Notes: a model not told the origin generated them from the letters alone. DNA of 64,000 nt from Bacteroidota bacterium (GCA_016183765.1 JACPEA010000008.1:36962-100961); one strand, 5' to 3'; numbered from the stretch's first letter, positions 8,061 through 16,648 are shown. Numbers and translations are program-made.

Positions 8061-8763
8061 GTGTCCCTAAAAAGCAGACAGTTTAAAATTAGAGTCAGAG
8101 ACTTAAATCTTAACTGCAAATATGAAAAAGACACGATTTATGGAGACCCAGATTGTTTCCATTTTAAAGCAATATGAAGGCGGATGAACAACGAAGGAGA
8201 TTGCCCACGAGCAAAGTATTTCAGAAGCTATATTTTACAATTAGAAGAGCAAGCAGGCGGTATGGAATCATCGGATGTAATGAAATTAAAGGATTTGGAA
8301 GAAGAGAACTCGCGCTTAAAGAGGATGTATGCAGAACTGAGCTTAGATCATTCTATCTTAAAAACACGTTATCACAAAAAGAAACAGGCCCTGTAAACAG
8401 AGGAAATTGGCTGAGTCTATCGTAAAGGATTATGAAGTGTCGGTTAACAGGGCTGTAAAATAACGTCATTAACCCGTTCTCAGTTCTTTTATCGAAGTAA
8501 GAAGGATGATAATGATATGAGTGAAGCATTACAAGAATCAGCCTTAAAACATCCATCCTATGGCTTTAGGAAGCTCTTTGCATGGATGCCCATTGTACTT
8601 TGATCCCAGTGAGGTAAGAATATTAACCGATGAATGGATAGAAGAATATAATCACAAAAGACCGCATGGGTCATTGGGAAACATGATACCTTTTGAATGG
8701 AAAATGAACATTATAAATGCCAAAACTCTAAAGTAACTGTCTGAATTATGGGGTAGTTATAAC
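8052..8763 (+). mobile_element. Decayed IS3-family element with internal deletion
   Basis: OrfA begins at 8122 (MKKTRFMETQIVSILKQYEG, then a TGA) and resumes in another frame with GGMESSDVMKLKDLEEEN and SRLKRMYAELSLDHSILK, the usual IS3 OrfA leucine-zipper end. OrfB follows from about 8400 (LAESIVKDYEVSVNRA, then SALKHPSYGFRKLFAWM), jumps over the whole DDE core at about 8585, and ends with LTDEWIEEYNHKRPHGSLGN up to the TAA at 8734-8736. Terminal repeats share CAGACAGTT (8076-8084; inverse at 8735-8743). The catalytic residues are mostly deleted, so the copy is dead. Confidence 0.82.
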
Positions 8764-8811
8764 AACTATTATTTTTTTAAACTTTTTCTCCTAAACAAAA
8801 TCAATTTAACT

Positions 8812-9207
8812 ATGAAAAATTTAACAATCCTCTCTGTTCTCTCAGTATTTGTGATTGCTGCAGGTTTCACTTTTCAGCCAAAGCCATGGCCGGTTCCAGA
8901 CAAAGCAGCTAAAGCTGTCAACCCTCAAAAAAACGATGCAGCATCTGTTTCCGCAGGTAAGACTTTGTGGGGTAAACATTGTGCATCATGCCACGGTAAA
9001 ACAGGTTTGGGTGATGGTAGTAAAGCAGCTCAGTTAAAAACACAACCTGAAGATCTATCAAAAGCCTCATTCCATACACAATCAGACGGAGCCATCTTCT
9101 TCAAAATTTCTGAAGGAAGAGAAGATATGCCTTCTTTCAAAAAGAAATTACCTGATACAGAAGATATCTGGAATCTGGTTAACTACATGCGTACGTTAAA
9201 AAAATAA
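8812..9207 (+). CDS. Periplasmic mono-haem cytochrome c
   Basis: A 131-residue class I c-type cytochrome. Residues 1-20 form a signal peptide (KNLTILSVLSVFVIAAGF). The haem site is CASCHGKTGLGDG (around residue 61), and the likely distal Met lies in GREDMPSFKKKL (around residue 103). It would carry electrons in the periplasm. It is the first intact gene of a five-gene run with the Fe-S and NrfD-like proteins, which it may serve as electron acceptor. Its promoter was probably upstream of the IS3-like remnant; 50 bp of AT-rich leader remain between the element and the ATG. A strong hairpin follows the gene. Confidence 0.9.
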   Translation: MKNLTILSVLSVFVIAAGFTFQPKPWPVPDKAAKAVNPQKNDAASVSAGKTLWGKHCASCHGKTGLGDGSKAAQLKTQPEDLSKASFHTQSDGAIFFKISEGREDMPSFKKKLPDTEDIWNLVNYMRTLKK

Positions 9208-9232
9208 TCTCAGATAGCTCCCCCCGATAAAG

Positions 9233-9275
9233 ATATCATTTGTGAAGCAGAGTAGTCCTGCTTCATAAATGATAT
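9233..9275. terminator. Long stem-loop between the cytochrome c gene and the next gene
   Basis: Arms of 18 bp (9233-9250 and 9258-9275, one G-T pair) with a 7-nt loop are followed by a T-rich stretch. It could be a partial terminator or an mRNA-stabilising 3' end that uncouples the cytochrome from the downstream genes. Confidence 0.65.
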
Positions 9276-9317
9276 TGATCGTTGTCTTTTCTTCTTACAC
9301 GTATTTAATATACAACC

Positions 9318-9584
9318 ATGAAAGAAACAACTCCTGTTTCGCAGGAAACAAAAATCAGAAGAACGGTGTTACTGGGCGTAGGCCTGTTATCCCTGTTTTC
9401 TTTCTTAAAAATTGGTTTTTTAGCTAAGAAAAAAAATATCATCGCCTGTGCGCCTCCTGAAGAAATAAAAACCATGAAGTTTTTAACACAGGATGGTCAA
9501 CTGGTAGAAGTTGACGTGTCTAAAGTAAAACACCTACAGGAAAAAGCTTCCAATAAAGAAATGCAGGATTGGATAAAAAGGTAA
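9318..9584 (+). CDS. Small membrane-anchored protein of the NrfD redox operon
   Basis: An 88-residue protein of unknown function. It has one hydrophobic segment (residues about 15-35, TVLLGVGLLSLFSFLKIGFL) preceded by KIRR, so it may be N-terminally anchored with the rest outside. The segment TMKFLTQDGQLVEVDVSKVK (residues about 52-71) resembles EMVKLLGVNGEVIEVDKAFL near the N-terminus of the next gene product, so the two may share a small docking element. It lies 21 bp upstream of the Fe-S protein gene on the same strand. No family recognised with confidence. Confidence 0.7.
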   Translation: MKETTPVSQETKIRRTVLLGVGLLSLFSFLKIGFLAKKKNIIACAPPEEIKTMKFLTQDGQLVEVDVSKVKHLQEKASNKEMQDWIKR

Positions 9585-9604
9585 ACTACAAATAAAAAGA
9601 TTCC

Positions 9605-10537
9605 ATGAAAACGAATGATACTTCAAGGAGAGATTTTATTGCCGCCGGATTATTGGCAGGATTAACTGTAGCCGGCTGTAAAAGCAGTAAGTCTAATCCT
9701 TTCGATTCTCTGGCCGATAATCAGGTAAAACCCTCCGGCGAAATGGTAAAACTTCTTGGTGTAAATGGAGAAGTGATTGAGGTAGACAAAGCCTTTCTAA
9801 AACCCGTACCCGACCTTCCGCCCATCTCCAACGAAATGGCCAGAAGAGGTATTGCCGGTAAAAAGTTTGTAATGGTGATAGATCTTTCCCGTTGCAAAAG
9901 TGTGAAAGCCTGTCAAACAGCCTGTAACCATGCCCACCAGATTCATGGCGGACAAAACTGGATTAAAATATATCCACTTCAGGAGGCAGAACATACTGCT
10001 CCTTACTGGCAACCTACCACCTGTATGCATTGCGACGAACCTCCCTGCGTAAAGGTTTGTCCGGTAGATGCCACTTTTAAAAGACAGGATGGGATTGTAC
10101 TGATCGACAGCGACCGCTGTATCGGTTGTCGTTTTTGTATGGCCGCCTGTCCTTACTCAACCCGTGTATTTAACTGGGAAGAATTGGAACTTCCAAAAGA
10201 AGTTGCCGAAAAACCATACTCCTGCGAAACCAGTGTACCACAGAAAAAAGGAACTGTTGGCAAATGCGATTTCTGTCCGGATATGGTGCGCAAAGGCGGA
10301 TTACCACACTGTGTATCTGCCTGCCCCAATGGCGTATTCATGTTTGGAGATATGCTGGAAGATACCGTTACCAATGGCGCCGAAACCTTCCGTTTCAGCG
10401 ATCTGGTGAAAGACAAAGCCGGTTATCGCCTAATGGAAGATCTGGGTACCAAACCAAGTGTGTACTATCTGCCGCCGGTAAACAGGAACTTCCCTTTCGA
10501 GAATAAAGAACCACAAACAGAGACCAAAAAAAGTTAA
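9605..10537 (+). CDS. Tat-exported 4x[4Fe-4S] ferredoxin-like subunit (DmsB/PhsB/HybA type)
   Basis: A 310-residue electron-transfer protein. The N-terminus has a twin-arginine signal (TSRRDFIAAGLLAGL) ending in VAGC, so it may be a Tat lipoprotein. Four cysteine clusters follow: CKSVKACQTACN (about 98), CMHCDEPPCVKVCP (about 141), CIGCRFCMAACPY (about 172) and CDFCPDMVRKGGLPHCVSAC (about 222), as in the four-cluster Fe-S subunits of membrane oxidoreductases. It should pass electrons between the NrfD-like quinol subunit encoded next and a partner. No molybdopterin catalytic subunit is encoded nearby, which leaves the electron acceptor or donor unknown. Confidence 0.9.
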   Translation: MKTNDTSRRDFIAAGLLAGLTVAGCKSSKSNPFDSLADNQVKPSGEMVKLLGVNGEVIEVDKAFLKPVPDLPPISNEMARRGIAGKKFVMVIDLSRCKSVKACQTACNHAHQIHGGQNWIKIYPLQEAEHTAPYWQPTTCMHCDEPPCVKVCPVDATFKRQDGIVLIDSDRCIGCRFCMAACPYSTRVFNWEELELPKEVAEKPYSCETSVPQKKGTVGKCDFCPDMVRKGGLPHCVSACPNGVFMFGDMLEDTVTNGAETFRFSDLVKDKAGYRLMEDLGTKPSVYYLPPVNRNFPFENKEPQTETKKS

Positions 10538-10553
10538 CCCTAAATCATAGATC

Positions 10554-11867
10554 GTGGAAAGTATAGCTAAACAAAAGATAATCGAAGATCTGTTACCGCA
10601 AAAATTCGGCAAAGCAGGAAAGATCTGGGTAGGCGCGTTACTGTTTATTTGCGCAATAGGCTTTTTTGCTTACTACCGCCAATTATCAAAAGGCCTTGTA
10701 GTTACTGGCATGAGGGATTATGCATCCTGGGGTATCTATATCTCCAATTTTGTATTCTTTGTGGCCATCAGTCTGGTAGGCTCGTTGATTACCGCAGTAC
10801 TCCGTTTAAGTGATGTTCACTGGAGTACACCATTAACCCGTATTGCAGAGATCATTGCCGTTTCAGCCATCACGTTTGCTTCTATCATTATTATTGTAGA
10901 TATGGGTAGGCCGGATAGGTTTTACAATCTGTTTTTACATGGCCGTCTACAATCGCCCATTGTTTGGGATGTAATTGTGATCACCACGTATTTCTTTGTG
11001 AGCTTACTGCTTCTTTATTTTCCTATGTTACCCGATCTGGCGATACTGATGAAATTCAAAGAAAAAACTGGTGCCGGACTAAATAAAATTTATAGTTTTC
11101 TGGGGGCTTTCTGGAAAAACACACCTGTGCAGATCCATATCAGTGAGAAAGCCATCAACTTATTATCGGTAACCATCATTCCTGTTGCCTTTGCCATTCA
11201 CACAGTAACTTCCTGGTTATTTGCCACAACGTATCGCCCGGGCTGGGATAGTACCAACTTTGGTGCTTACTTTATTTCGGGGGCATTCCTGGTAGGGGCA
11301 GGTGGTGTGGTGGTTGCCATGTTCGTATTCCGCAAAGCATATCATCTGGAAAAATACATTACCGATTCGCATTTTGATAAGATGGGGAAAGTATTGGTGT
11401 TGCTTGCCTTATTATATCTCTATTTTAATGTGAACGAATTTTTGGTTCCTGCATTTAAAATGAAGAAACCCGAAGAAGAGCATTTACTGGGCTTATTTAC
11501 CGGAGAATTTGCGACTGTATTCTGGTTTGCCATTACAACGGCAATGATTATTCCGATACTGATCCTATTATTTAAAAAAGGAAGGAAACCATTACCTGCA
11601 TTTGTAGCAGGTTGTTTGGTAGTGATTGGATCATGGTTTAAACGTTACCTGATTGTTACTCCAACATTGCTGCATCCGTTTTTACCTATGCAGGATGTGC
11701 CGGCTTCTTACCGTCATTATTTTCCATCATGGGAAGAATGGGCAATAGCAATCGGATCTCTGGCAGGAGCTTTATTGATCATTACCCTTTTTGCAAGAAT
11801 ATTCCCGATCATTCCAATACAGGAAACCATTACTGAAACTGAACAACATGAAAATGAAAATGCATAG
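10554..11867 (+). CDS. NrfD/PsrC/HybB-like quinol-interacting membrane subunit
   Basis: A 437-residue membrane protein beginning at a GTG (10554), 16 bp after the Fe-S gene. About ten hydrophobic spans are visible; the segments ISNFVFFVAISLVGSLITAVLRL (two pieces, residues about 63-85) and VGALLFICAIGFFAYYRQL are typical of the HybB branch of the NrfD family. These proteins oxidise or reduce menaquinone and exchange electrons with a partner Fe-S protein. Its product and the four-cluster protein form the conserved core of a complex iron-sulfur enzyme. The 3' end overlaps the next gene by 20 bp, so expression is coupled. Confidence 0.9.
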   Translation: MESIAKQKIIEDLLPQKFGKAGKIWVGALLFICAIGFFAYYRQLSKGLVVTGMRDYASWGIYISNFVFFVAISLVGSLITAVLRLSDVHWSTPLTRIAEIIAVSAITFASIIIIVDMGRPDRFYNLFLHGRLQSPIVWDVIVITTYFFVSLLLLYFPMLPDLAILMKFKEKTGAGLNKIYSFLGAFWKNTPVQIHISEKAINLLSVTIIPVAFAIHTVTSWLFATTYRPGWDSTNFGAYFISGAFLVGAGGVVVAMFVFRKAYHLEKYITDSHFDKMGKVLVLLALLYLYFNVNEFLVPAFKMKKPEEEHLLGLFTGEFATVFWFAITTAMIIPILILLFKKGRKPLPAFVAGCLVVIGSWFKRYLIVTPTLLHPFLPMQDVPASYRHYFPSWEEWAIAIGSLAGALLIITLFARIFPIIPIQETITETEQHENENA

Positions 11868-12717
11868 CCGCCTGTTATTTTCGGCCCTCCTGTTACAACT
11901 GATAGGAATTGCCGCTTTTGCCCAAACAGCAAAGAATGATCTGTCGTTAAGCGTTAGCTATTTCAATAGTAATAATCAGGTACAATACCTGGTTGCACAT
12001 GCCAAATCGAAGATCGACGGGAAGTTCCAAATGATCCCAAACATTAATGTAAGTTTTTACATTGGGTCAGAATCTCCATCCAACCTTCTTGGCAAAGGTG
12101 TTACCAATAATAAAGGAGAATGTTTGGTGTTGATACCGCCTGCAGCAAAAAGCGAGTGGAACAAATCTGCCAAACCCGGCTTCATAGTGGTATCGCAGGC
12201 TACCAAACAATTTGACGAATCAAAAGGAAATTTCGATGTTACAAAAGCAAAAATTCAGATCGATACCGCTGCTGATAAAAAAATTACTGCTGTTTTACTC
12301 GAATTAAAAGATACTGCTTGGACGCCCGTTAAAGACGTTGATGTTAGGATTGCGGTAAAAAGACTGGGGGGCGATCTCGATGTTGCAGAAACACCTACTT
12401 ACGCTACCGACTCTTTGGGCATGGTAAGTGCAGAGTATAAAAGAGACAGCTTACCAGGCGATGCAAAAGGTAATATTACCATTGTTGCCAAAGTAGAAGA
12501 CAATGACCTGTATGGGAATCTTTCTTCAGAAAAAATAGTGTCATGGGGCAAGTATTATCCTTATAAATCAGAATTTGATAAAAGAACCCTCTTTGCAAGA
12601 AGAGGAAAATCTCCTATCTGGTTAGAATTGATAGCTTATTCAATTGTAGCTGCAGTTTGGGCAGTATTGTTTTATCTATTCGGGCAAATTAGGAAACTAA
12701 AGCGTTTAGGAATATAG
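11848..12717 (+). CDS. Periplasmic protein with C-terminal membrane anchor, NrfD operon
   Basis: A 289-residue protein of unrecognised family. A signal peptide (LLFSALLLQLIGIAAFAQ) starts from the ATG at 11848, which overlaps the NrfD-like gene. The body looks beta-rich, with two similar segments that suggest Ig- or transthyretin-like domains. A C-terminal span (residues about 257-280, LIAYSIVAAVWAVLFYLFG) is followed by a basic tail, so it would be anchored with its bulk in the periplasm. It is probably an accessory subunit holding the cytochrome or Fe-S subunit to the membrane. A Rho-independent terminator follows. Function is inference from context only. Confidence 0.75.
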   Translation: MKMKMHSRLLFSALLLQLIGIAAFAQTAKNDLSLSVSYFNSNNQVQYLVAHAKSKIDGKFQMIPNINVSFYIGSESPSNLLGKGVTNNKGECLVLIPPAAKSEWNKSAKPGFIVVSQATKQFDESKGNFDVTKAKIQIDTAADKKITAVLLELKDTAWTPVKDVDVRIAVKRLGGDLDVAETPTYATDSLGMVSAEYKRDSLPGDAKGNITIVAKVEDNDLYGNLSSEKIVSWGKYYPYKSEFDKRTLFARRGKSPIWLELIAYSIVAAVWAVLFYLFGQIRKLKRLGI

Positions 12718-12735
12718 GTATATTGATTTTACCTG

Positions 12736-12769
12736 CAAGGCGCTGATTCTTTAGCGCCTTGTTTTTTTT
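12736..12769 (+). terminator. Rho-independent terminator of the NrfD operon
   Basis: A perfect 9-bp stem (12736-12744 with 12753-12761) is followed by eight T. Confidence 0.9.
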
Positions 12770-13085
12770 GATACTGTTGATAGATGAGTTCAATACAGCT
12801 CCATTCTGAAAAATTTTGTTATAAATGTATGCTTTGTGTTTACACTCGTATTGCAAATAGACATTCGTAACTGCTGACATTTTTTTGTAATCATATCATT
12901 TCCCATTGCGAATGAAGCGGAAACCCTTTTACACCTTTTAACAGGGCCCCTTCTTTATGCCCATAGCAGTTTTGATCGGGTCATGGGCTATGGATTGAAA
13001 TATCGGGATAGTTTTAACAACAAGCATCTTGGAAGGACCGGCAAAGCTGCGTAAGATGTCCTAAATTTGTTCCTATACATCATTT
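12770..13085. other. Intergenic region without visible gene
   Basis: About 316 bp between the NrfD-operon terminator and the fRMsr gene. I see no ORF, RNA or clear promoter motif that I could defend. Confidence 0.5.
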
Positions 13086-13559
13086 ATGGCAGAAGACCTT
13101 ACCATCATACAAGGAAGCAAGGAAGAACAATACCAGGCGCTGATACCACAGATCAAAGCACTGATTGAAGGCGAGACAGACCTAGTGGCCAATCTGGCCA
13201 ACATAGTTAGTGCTTTAAAAGAACAATTCGGCTGGTTGTGGGTAGGCTTTTATTTAGTAAAAGGAGACCAATTGGTATTAGGACCTTTTCAGGGACCTGT
13301 GGCCTGCACGCGTATCAACAAAGGCCGTGGTGTTTGTGGAAGCAGCTGGGCCAAAGCAGAAACACTGATCGTTCCGGATGTAGAAAAATTTCCCGGACAT
13401 ATCGCCTGCAGCAGTCTGTCAAGATCAGAGATCGTAATTCCCCTTATCAACAACGGAACCGTTTGGGGTATATTGGATGTAGACAGCGAACACCTGGATC
13501 AGTTTAATGAAACGGATAAACAATATCTGGAACAAATCACCGGGTTAGTTATTTTTTAA
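13086..13559 (+). CDS. msrC: Free methionine-(R)-sulfoxide reductase (GAF domain)
   Basis: A 157-residue single GAF-domain enzyme that reduces free Met-R-sulfoxide. The three redox cysteines of the family are present with the usual spacing: Cys74 (ACTRI), Cys84 (GVCGSSW) and Cys108 (HIACSSLSRSEIV). GILDVDSEHLDQF is also a family signature. Length is normal. It ends tail to tail with the lipoprotein gene at 13549, overlapping by 11 bp. It belongs to oxidative repair in the cytoplasm, with thioredoxin as usual reductant. Confidence 0.93.
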   Translation: MAEDLTIIQGSKEEQYQALIPQIKALIEGETDLVANLANIVSALKEQFGWLWVGFYLVKGDQLVLGPFQGPVACTRINKGRGVCGSSWAKAETLIVPDVEKFPGHIACSSLSRSEIVIPLINNGTVWGILDVDSEHLDQFNETDKQYLEQITGLVIF

Positions 13560-14046
13560 AATAAAACCCAAGCGCTGTTTCAATATTGGTCATATCTACC
13601 AAAACCGGAGCCTGTTTACCGTCAAAAATAAACATACCCCTTGCATCATTTTTTGTGTTCAGGTCAATATATTGAGATTTTCGATCTGTCCCTTTAAACC
13701 ACAGATACCGCACATTTCTTGCCTCCCTGATTGAAAGTGAAGGATAATATTTGTGTAATACAATCTTAGCATTACGCATCTGGTAAAACATCTCATGTAT
13801 AGAACTGTTGTATACACCCGGATCCGTGATCATTTGTATGTTGTGATCCTGTAATGAATCCGGGTAATAAAATACAGCAGCAGGACCTGTAACGATCAAT
13901 GTATCCTGAAAATGAGAAGGTGGCTTACCCCGGATGGTATCGGCAGTTGGCTTTGACATACCTGCTCCTGGCTTCTGTTTTACCTGTTCCGAACAGGCTA
14001 AACATGCAGAAATCAAGATACAAACGATTTCTGTTTTTAATTTCAT
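13549..14046 (-). CDS. Putative lipoprotein, unknown
   Basis: A 165-residue protein with a short lipoprotein-type N-terminus (TEIVCILISACLACSEQ); either ISAC or CLAC could be the lipobox. No known domain recognised. It lies downstream, on the same strand, of the DUF5777/haem-lipoprotein/YceI operon but is separated from it by a strong hairpin, so it may have its own promoter. Its stop overlaps the convergent fRMsr gene by 11 bp. Confidence 0.72.
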   Translation of the reverse strand: MKLKTEIVCILISACLACSEQVKQKPGAGMSKPTADTIRGKPPSHFQDTLIVTGPAAVFYYPDSLQDHNIQMITDPGVYNSSIHEMFYQMRNAKIVLHKYYPSLSIREARNVRYLWFKGTDRKSQYIDLNTKNDARGMFIFDGKQAPVLVDMTNIETALGFYFKK

Positions 14047-14118
14047 GGTTAAAAATTATCTTATCACATTCAAAATAGTTTCAGGCACAGAGAGAAAAAT
14101 GAATAGTTGAAATTATCA

Positions 14119-14146
14119 AGAAAGCCCCTTTTGCAAGAGGCTTTCT
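14119..14146 (-). terminator. Terminator after the DUF5777 gene
   Basis: A 12-bp stem with one mismatch (14119-14130 with 14135-14146). A second perfect 8-bp hairpin (14152-14159 with 14163-14170) lies between it and the DUF5777 stop. Confidence 0.75.
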
Positions 14147-14192
14147 TAAGTAAATGATTCTCAATCATTTTTCAAAAATATTTCCTTTCTAT

Positions 14193-15164
14193 TTACCAAT
14201 TCCATAACCTGGTGATGTTAAAGCCTATTACAAATTTGCCACCCGGTACTTTGGTACCATCTGATGCTGTGTAATTAAAAGGACTGTTCGTGTTGTACAG
14301 ATTATTCCTCTGTGGATTCAGCAGTGTATAATTACCCGCAAACAACTGGAATGAGTGGTTACTGGTATTAAATTCAAATCCAAAGGAAACATTCGGACTT
14401 GGGTTACTGGTATTATGTTTGGTAACCGGCTGATCAATATTAAATATCAAAGAAGTCACTTCCGTTAATTTATACTTGCCTGATAAAGAAACAGCCAGGT
14501 GATTGAATTTCATATACTTGAATACCTCCTGGCCTGTACTGTCGTTCTTGGTATAATAACCATTCACAGAATTCTGGTGAGATAAGCTGACAGCTGCCTG
14601 TAGCGAAAATCTATCACTGATCTTACGAGCAACAATGATCTGGTTAAACGTCAGAATACGCTGCGTCTTGTATTTAAAAATACTGCCATCTGGATCCTTT
14701 CTGGTATCATAGGCAATGTTGCCATAATAGGTAACACTCACCGGGTAAACCCCTTTTGTCTGCCTGATGATCGCATATTTGGCGTTCAGATCCCATAAGA
14801 GATTACTCTTGGTTATCCCTAAACCAATATTCAGGTCTTTAACAGGCGCATAGATAACACCGAGGCGTATATTAGAAGGAGCAAACAGGCCCCAGAAATC
14901 GTCATATCCCTTATCTACGGTTCCAAACCTGTGCTGGATATCCATCTCAAAAGTTCCTTTCTGAGAAACCATTACGGTTTGATTATCGATGATCCAGGTA
15001 CTGTTAAAAGTATTTTTTACCGGCTTTATTTTAGGCTTAACAACTGCTTCTGTAACCGCACTGCTATCCTGAGCAATACTACCTGAAAGAAAAATTAACT
15101 GGCTTAATAGAATAGATACAGTAATAGGCATCCATTTTGGGGGCAACTGTATTATTGATTTCAT
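14193..15164 (-). CDS. DUF5777-family outer-membrane beta-barrel protein, copy A
   Basis: A 323-residue protein with a signal peptide and a beta-barrel pattern of alternating hydrophobic and polar residues. The family hallmark is clear: FEMDIQHRFGTVDKGYDDFW then GLFAPSNIRLGV near residues 76-110. A homologous protein at 23884-24798 has FRILHRFGLLNQGADNFFGL at the equivalent place. The function of DUF5777 proteins is unknown; an outer-membrane location is inferred. It is the last gene of a three-gene operon with a haem lipoprotein (21 bp upstream) and a YceI-like protein. Confidence 0.85.
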   Translation of the reverse strand: MKSIIQLPPKWMPITVSILLSQLIFLSGSIAQDSSAVTEAVVKPKIKPVKNTFNSTWIIDNQTVMVSQKGTFEMDIQHRFGTVDKGYDDFWGLFAPSNIRLGVIYAPVKDLNIGLGITKSNLLWDLNAKYAIIRQTKGVYPVSVTYYGNIAYDTRKDPDGSIFKYKTQRILTFNQIIVARKISDRFSLQAAVSLSHQNSVNGYYTKNDSTGQEVFKYMKFNHLAVSLSGKYKLTEVTSLIFNIDQPVTKHNTSNPSPNVSFGFEFNTSNHSFQLFAGNYTLLNPQRNNLYNTNSPFNYTASDGTKVPGGKFVIGFNITRLWNW

Positions 15165-15185
15165 TTCACGATTTTTAAAAATAAT

Positions 15186-15572
15186 TTAATTGTTGGGAGC
15201 ACCATTTCTGATCCAATCGTAGATTTTTTGCCTGTCTACTGCTGATGGGATATACTCCCTCATTTCACTATTGATCTTGATATAAATGATACTTTGCTTT
15301 GGAATTACGGTATTTACAAACCCCCCGTTTACGATTTCCTGGTACGATCCCCCCGTTGTCATAGTAGGTTTGTGTCCTCCGGCTGCATGACATCCCGCTA
15401 AGGCACATTTTGTATTTACCATAGGTGCAATATCATTCTTAAAGCTTACAAATTGTGCCGGGCCATCAGGATCAACAGCGGCATCAGGCAGGATCACATC
15501 CCTGTAACAGCCCGTTAAACCGGCAACCATTACTATAAGAATCCCGCTGTATATGATTAGTTTCTTTATCAT
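15186..15572 (-). CDS. Haem-binding lipoprotein with a CX4CH site
   Basis: A 128-residue protein with a lipoprotein signal (GILIVMVAGLTGCYRD; lipobox LTGC). It has one candidate c-haem site of unusual spacing, CALAGCH (C-X4-CH), around residue 57, after a conserved NDIAPMVNTK lead. The end IYDWIRNGAPNN matches the ends of the haem lipoproteins at 25857 and 26249 (WIDGGALNN, WIDAGTPNN). They are therefore one family, resembling the short cytochrome domains found in Planctomycetes and Bacteroidetes. It probably carries electrons at the periplasmic face of a membrane. It lies between yceI and DUF5777, with 11- and 21-bp gaps. Confidence 0.82.
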   Translation of the reverse strand: MIKKLIIYSGILIVMVAGLTGCYRDVILPDAAVDPDGPAQFVSFKNDIAPMVNTKCALAGCHAAGGHKPTMTTGGSYQEIVNGGFVNTVIPKQSIIYIKINSEMREYIPSAVDRQKIYDWIRNGAPNN

Positions 15573-15583
15573 GACGTCTGTTA

Positions 15584-16384
15584 TTACTTATTATTAAAGT
15601 TCATATTACATTCGATATCAATTTTATCAGACACACTAGTGCTGGTGATACCAAAATCGCGGCAATTCAACTGAAATTTGAGCTGCAGACCAAACACAGA
15701 ATAAGCTGCGCCGGTGCCAAACTGAACCTTAGCTTTAGGGATATACTTAAGCCTTCCCACAATTGACTTAGTTAAAGGCGCCGCCAGCCCACCTTTCCAG
15801 GTAAGGTTGAGGGTAACGATATAATCATTACTGGCCGGATCAAATTTCACATCTGTTGTTTTGATCTTTGCAATATTGGTTACTGTAAGGTTTTGGGTAC
15901 CTGCCACAATAGGCACAGTACCTAAAGTAGTGATATTACAACCACCATCTCTGGCTGGTTCACCGGTATTTGATTGATTGATCTGCACATAACCGTTAAA
16001 ATAAGTTTTGGCAGGTTCATTCTCATAAAAGGCCCATGAACTGTCTAATAAAGGCTGCCCTGCAGTAACATAGTTCAGCATTTTTGCCTCTGTTACATCA
16101 TGCATACCAAACTGGTTAAAACGACCAGTTAATAAACCTGCCGCACCTACGTAGTTAGTAGACCACATCACATTGCAGTGTGGTTTATCAAGTTTCCATT
16201 GAGTGGTATCTCCCACTACCATATTTCCCGGAAGATGTACCGCAGTACCACGTGTTATAACTGCAGTAGACGATGCAGCTGCAGGAAGTGGGGAAACAGA
16301 CTCATGTGTACAGCTGGCAATATAGCCGTATCCACTGAAAAGAACTAGAAGAACAAGCAGACTTTGATTTTTCAAAAGTTTCAT
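15584..16384 (-). CDS. YceI-like lipoprotein, first gene of module A
   Basis: A 266-residue protein from the ATG at 16384 (MKLLKNQSLLVLLVLFSGYG; lipobox IASC). An earlier in-frame ATG at 16477 would add a non-signal extension and is not favoured. The end RDFGITSTSVSDKIDIECNM is the typical last strand pair of the YceI lipocalin-like fold, and HCNVMWSTNYVGAAGLLTGR is its first. YceI proteins bind isoprenoid quinone-like ligands in known cases. It heads the operon YceI - haem lipoprotein - DUF5777. The tandem Crp/Fnr-type operators 141-174 bp upstream suggest control by a Crp/Fnr regulator. Confidence 0.8.
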   Translation of the reverse strand: MKLLKNQSLLVLLVLFSGYGYIASCTHESVSPLPAAASSTAVITRGTAVHLPGNMVVGDTTQWKLDKPHCNVMWSTNYVGAAGLLTGRFNQFGMHDVTEAKMLNYVTAGQPLLDSSWAFYENEPAKTYFNGYVQINQSNTGEPARDGGCNITTLGTVPIVAGTQNLTVTNIAKIKTTDVKFDPASNDYIVTLNLTWKGGLAAPLTKSIVGRLKYIPKAKVQFGTGAAYSVFGLQLKFQLNCRDFGITSTSVSDKIDIECNMNFNNK

Positions 16385-16524
16385 ACTATGTATTTTATAT
16401 GTAAAAAAGAATAATTGACAATTGTTTTTCAAAAAGAAAACATTGCTGTTCGGACACTTATTTCGATAGCTAAACATTGATGTTTTCAGTTTGTGAAAGT
16501 AGCAGGTAGTTTTTCGATAAAAAG

Positions 16525-16558
16525 TGACAATTGTCAGAAGGAATTATGACTTTAATCA
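16525..16558 (-). promoter_or_regulatory. Tandem Crp/Fnr-type operators, site set 2
   Basis: TGACAATTGTCA (16525-16536, a perfect 12-bp palindrome) and TGACTTTAATCA (16547-16558) both fit TGAY-N4-RTCA and start exactly 22 bp apart. On the minus strand a degenerate -7-like element TACTTTCA lies at 16501-16494, 33 bp from the centre of the proximal site. The half-operator-containing string TGACAATTGT recurs at 16416-16425, inside the leader. The likely target is the YceI gene starting at 16384. Confidence 0.72.
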
Positions 16559-16648
16559 TAAAATATCCATGTAAACGGAAAATGAATGACGCCTTAATCA
16601 GTGTCTTAGATTAAGATGGTTCATCTGTTTAAGTAAGCGGATACATGA

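Noticed and set aside
9605..11867. Calling the Fe-S/NrfD genes nitrite or DMSO reductase
   Set aside because: No catalytic subunit is present, so naming a substrate would go beyond the evidence.
14152..14170. TGATT-CTC-AATCA as another Crp/Fnr site
   Set aside because: Half-site spacing is off by one (TGAT-N5-ATCA), there is no second site 22 bp away, and it lies at a gene end.
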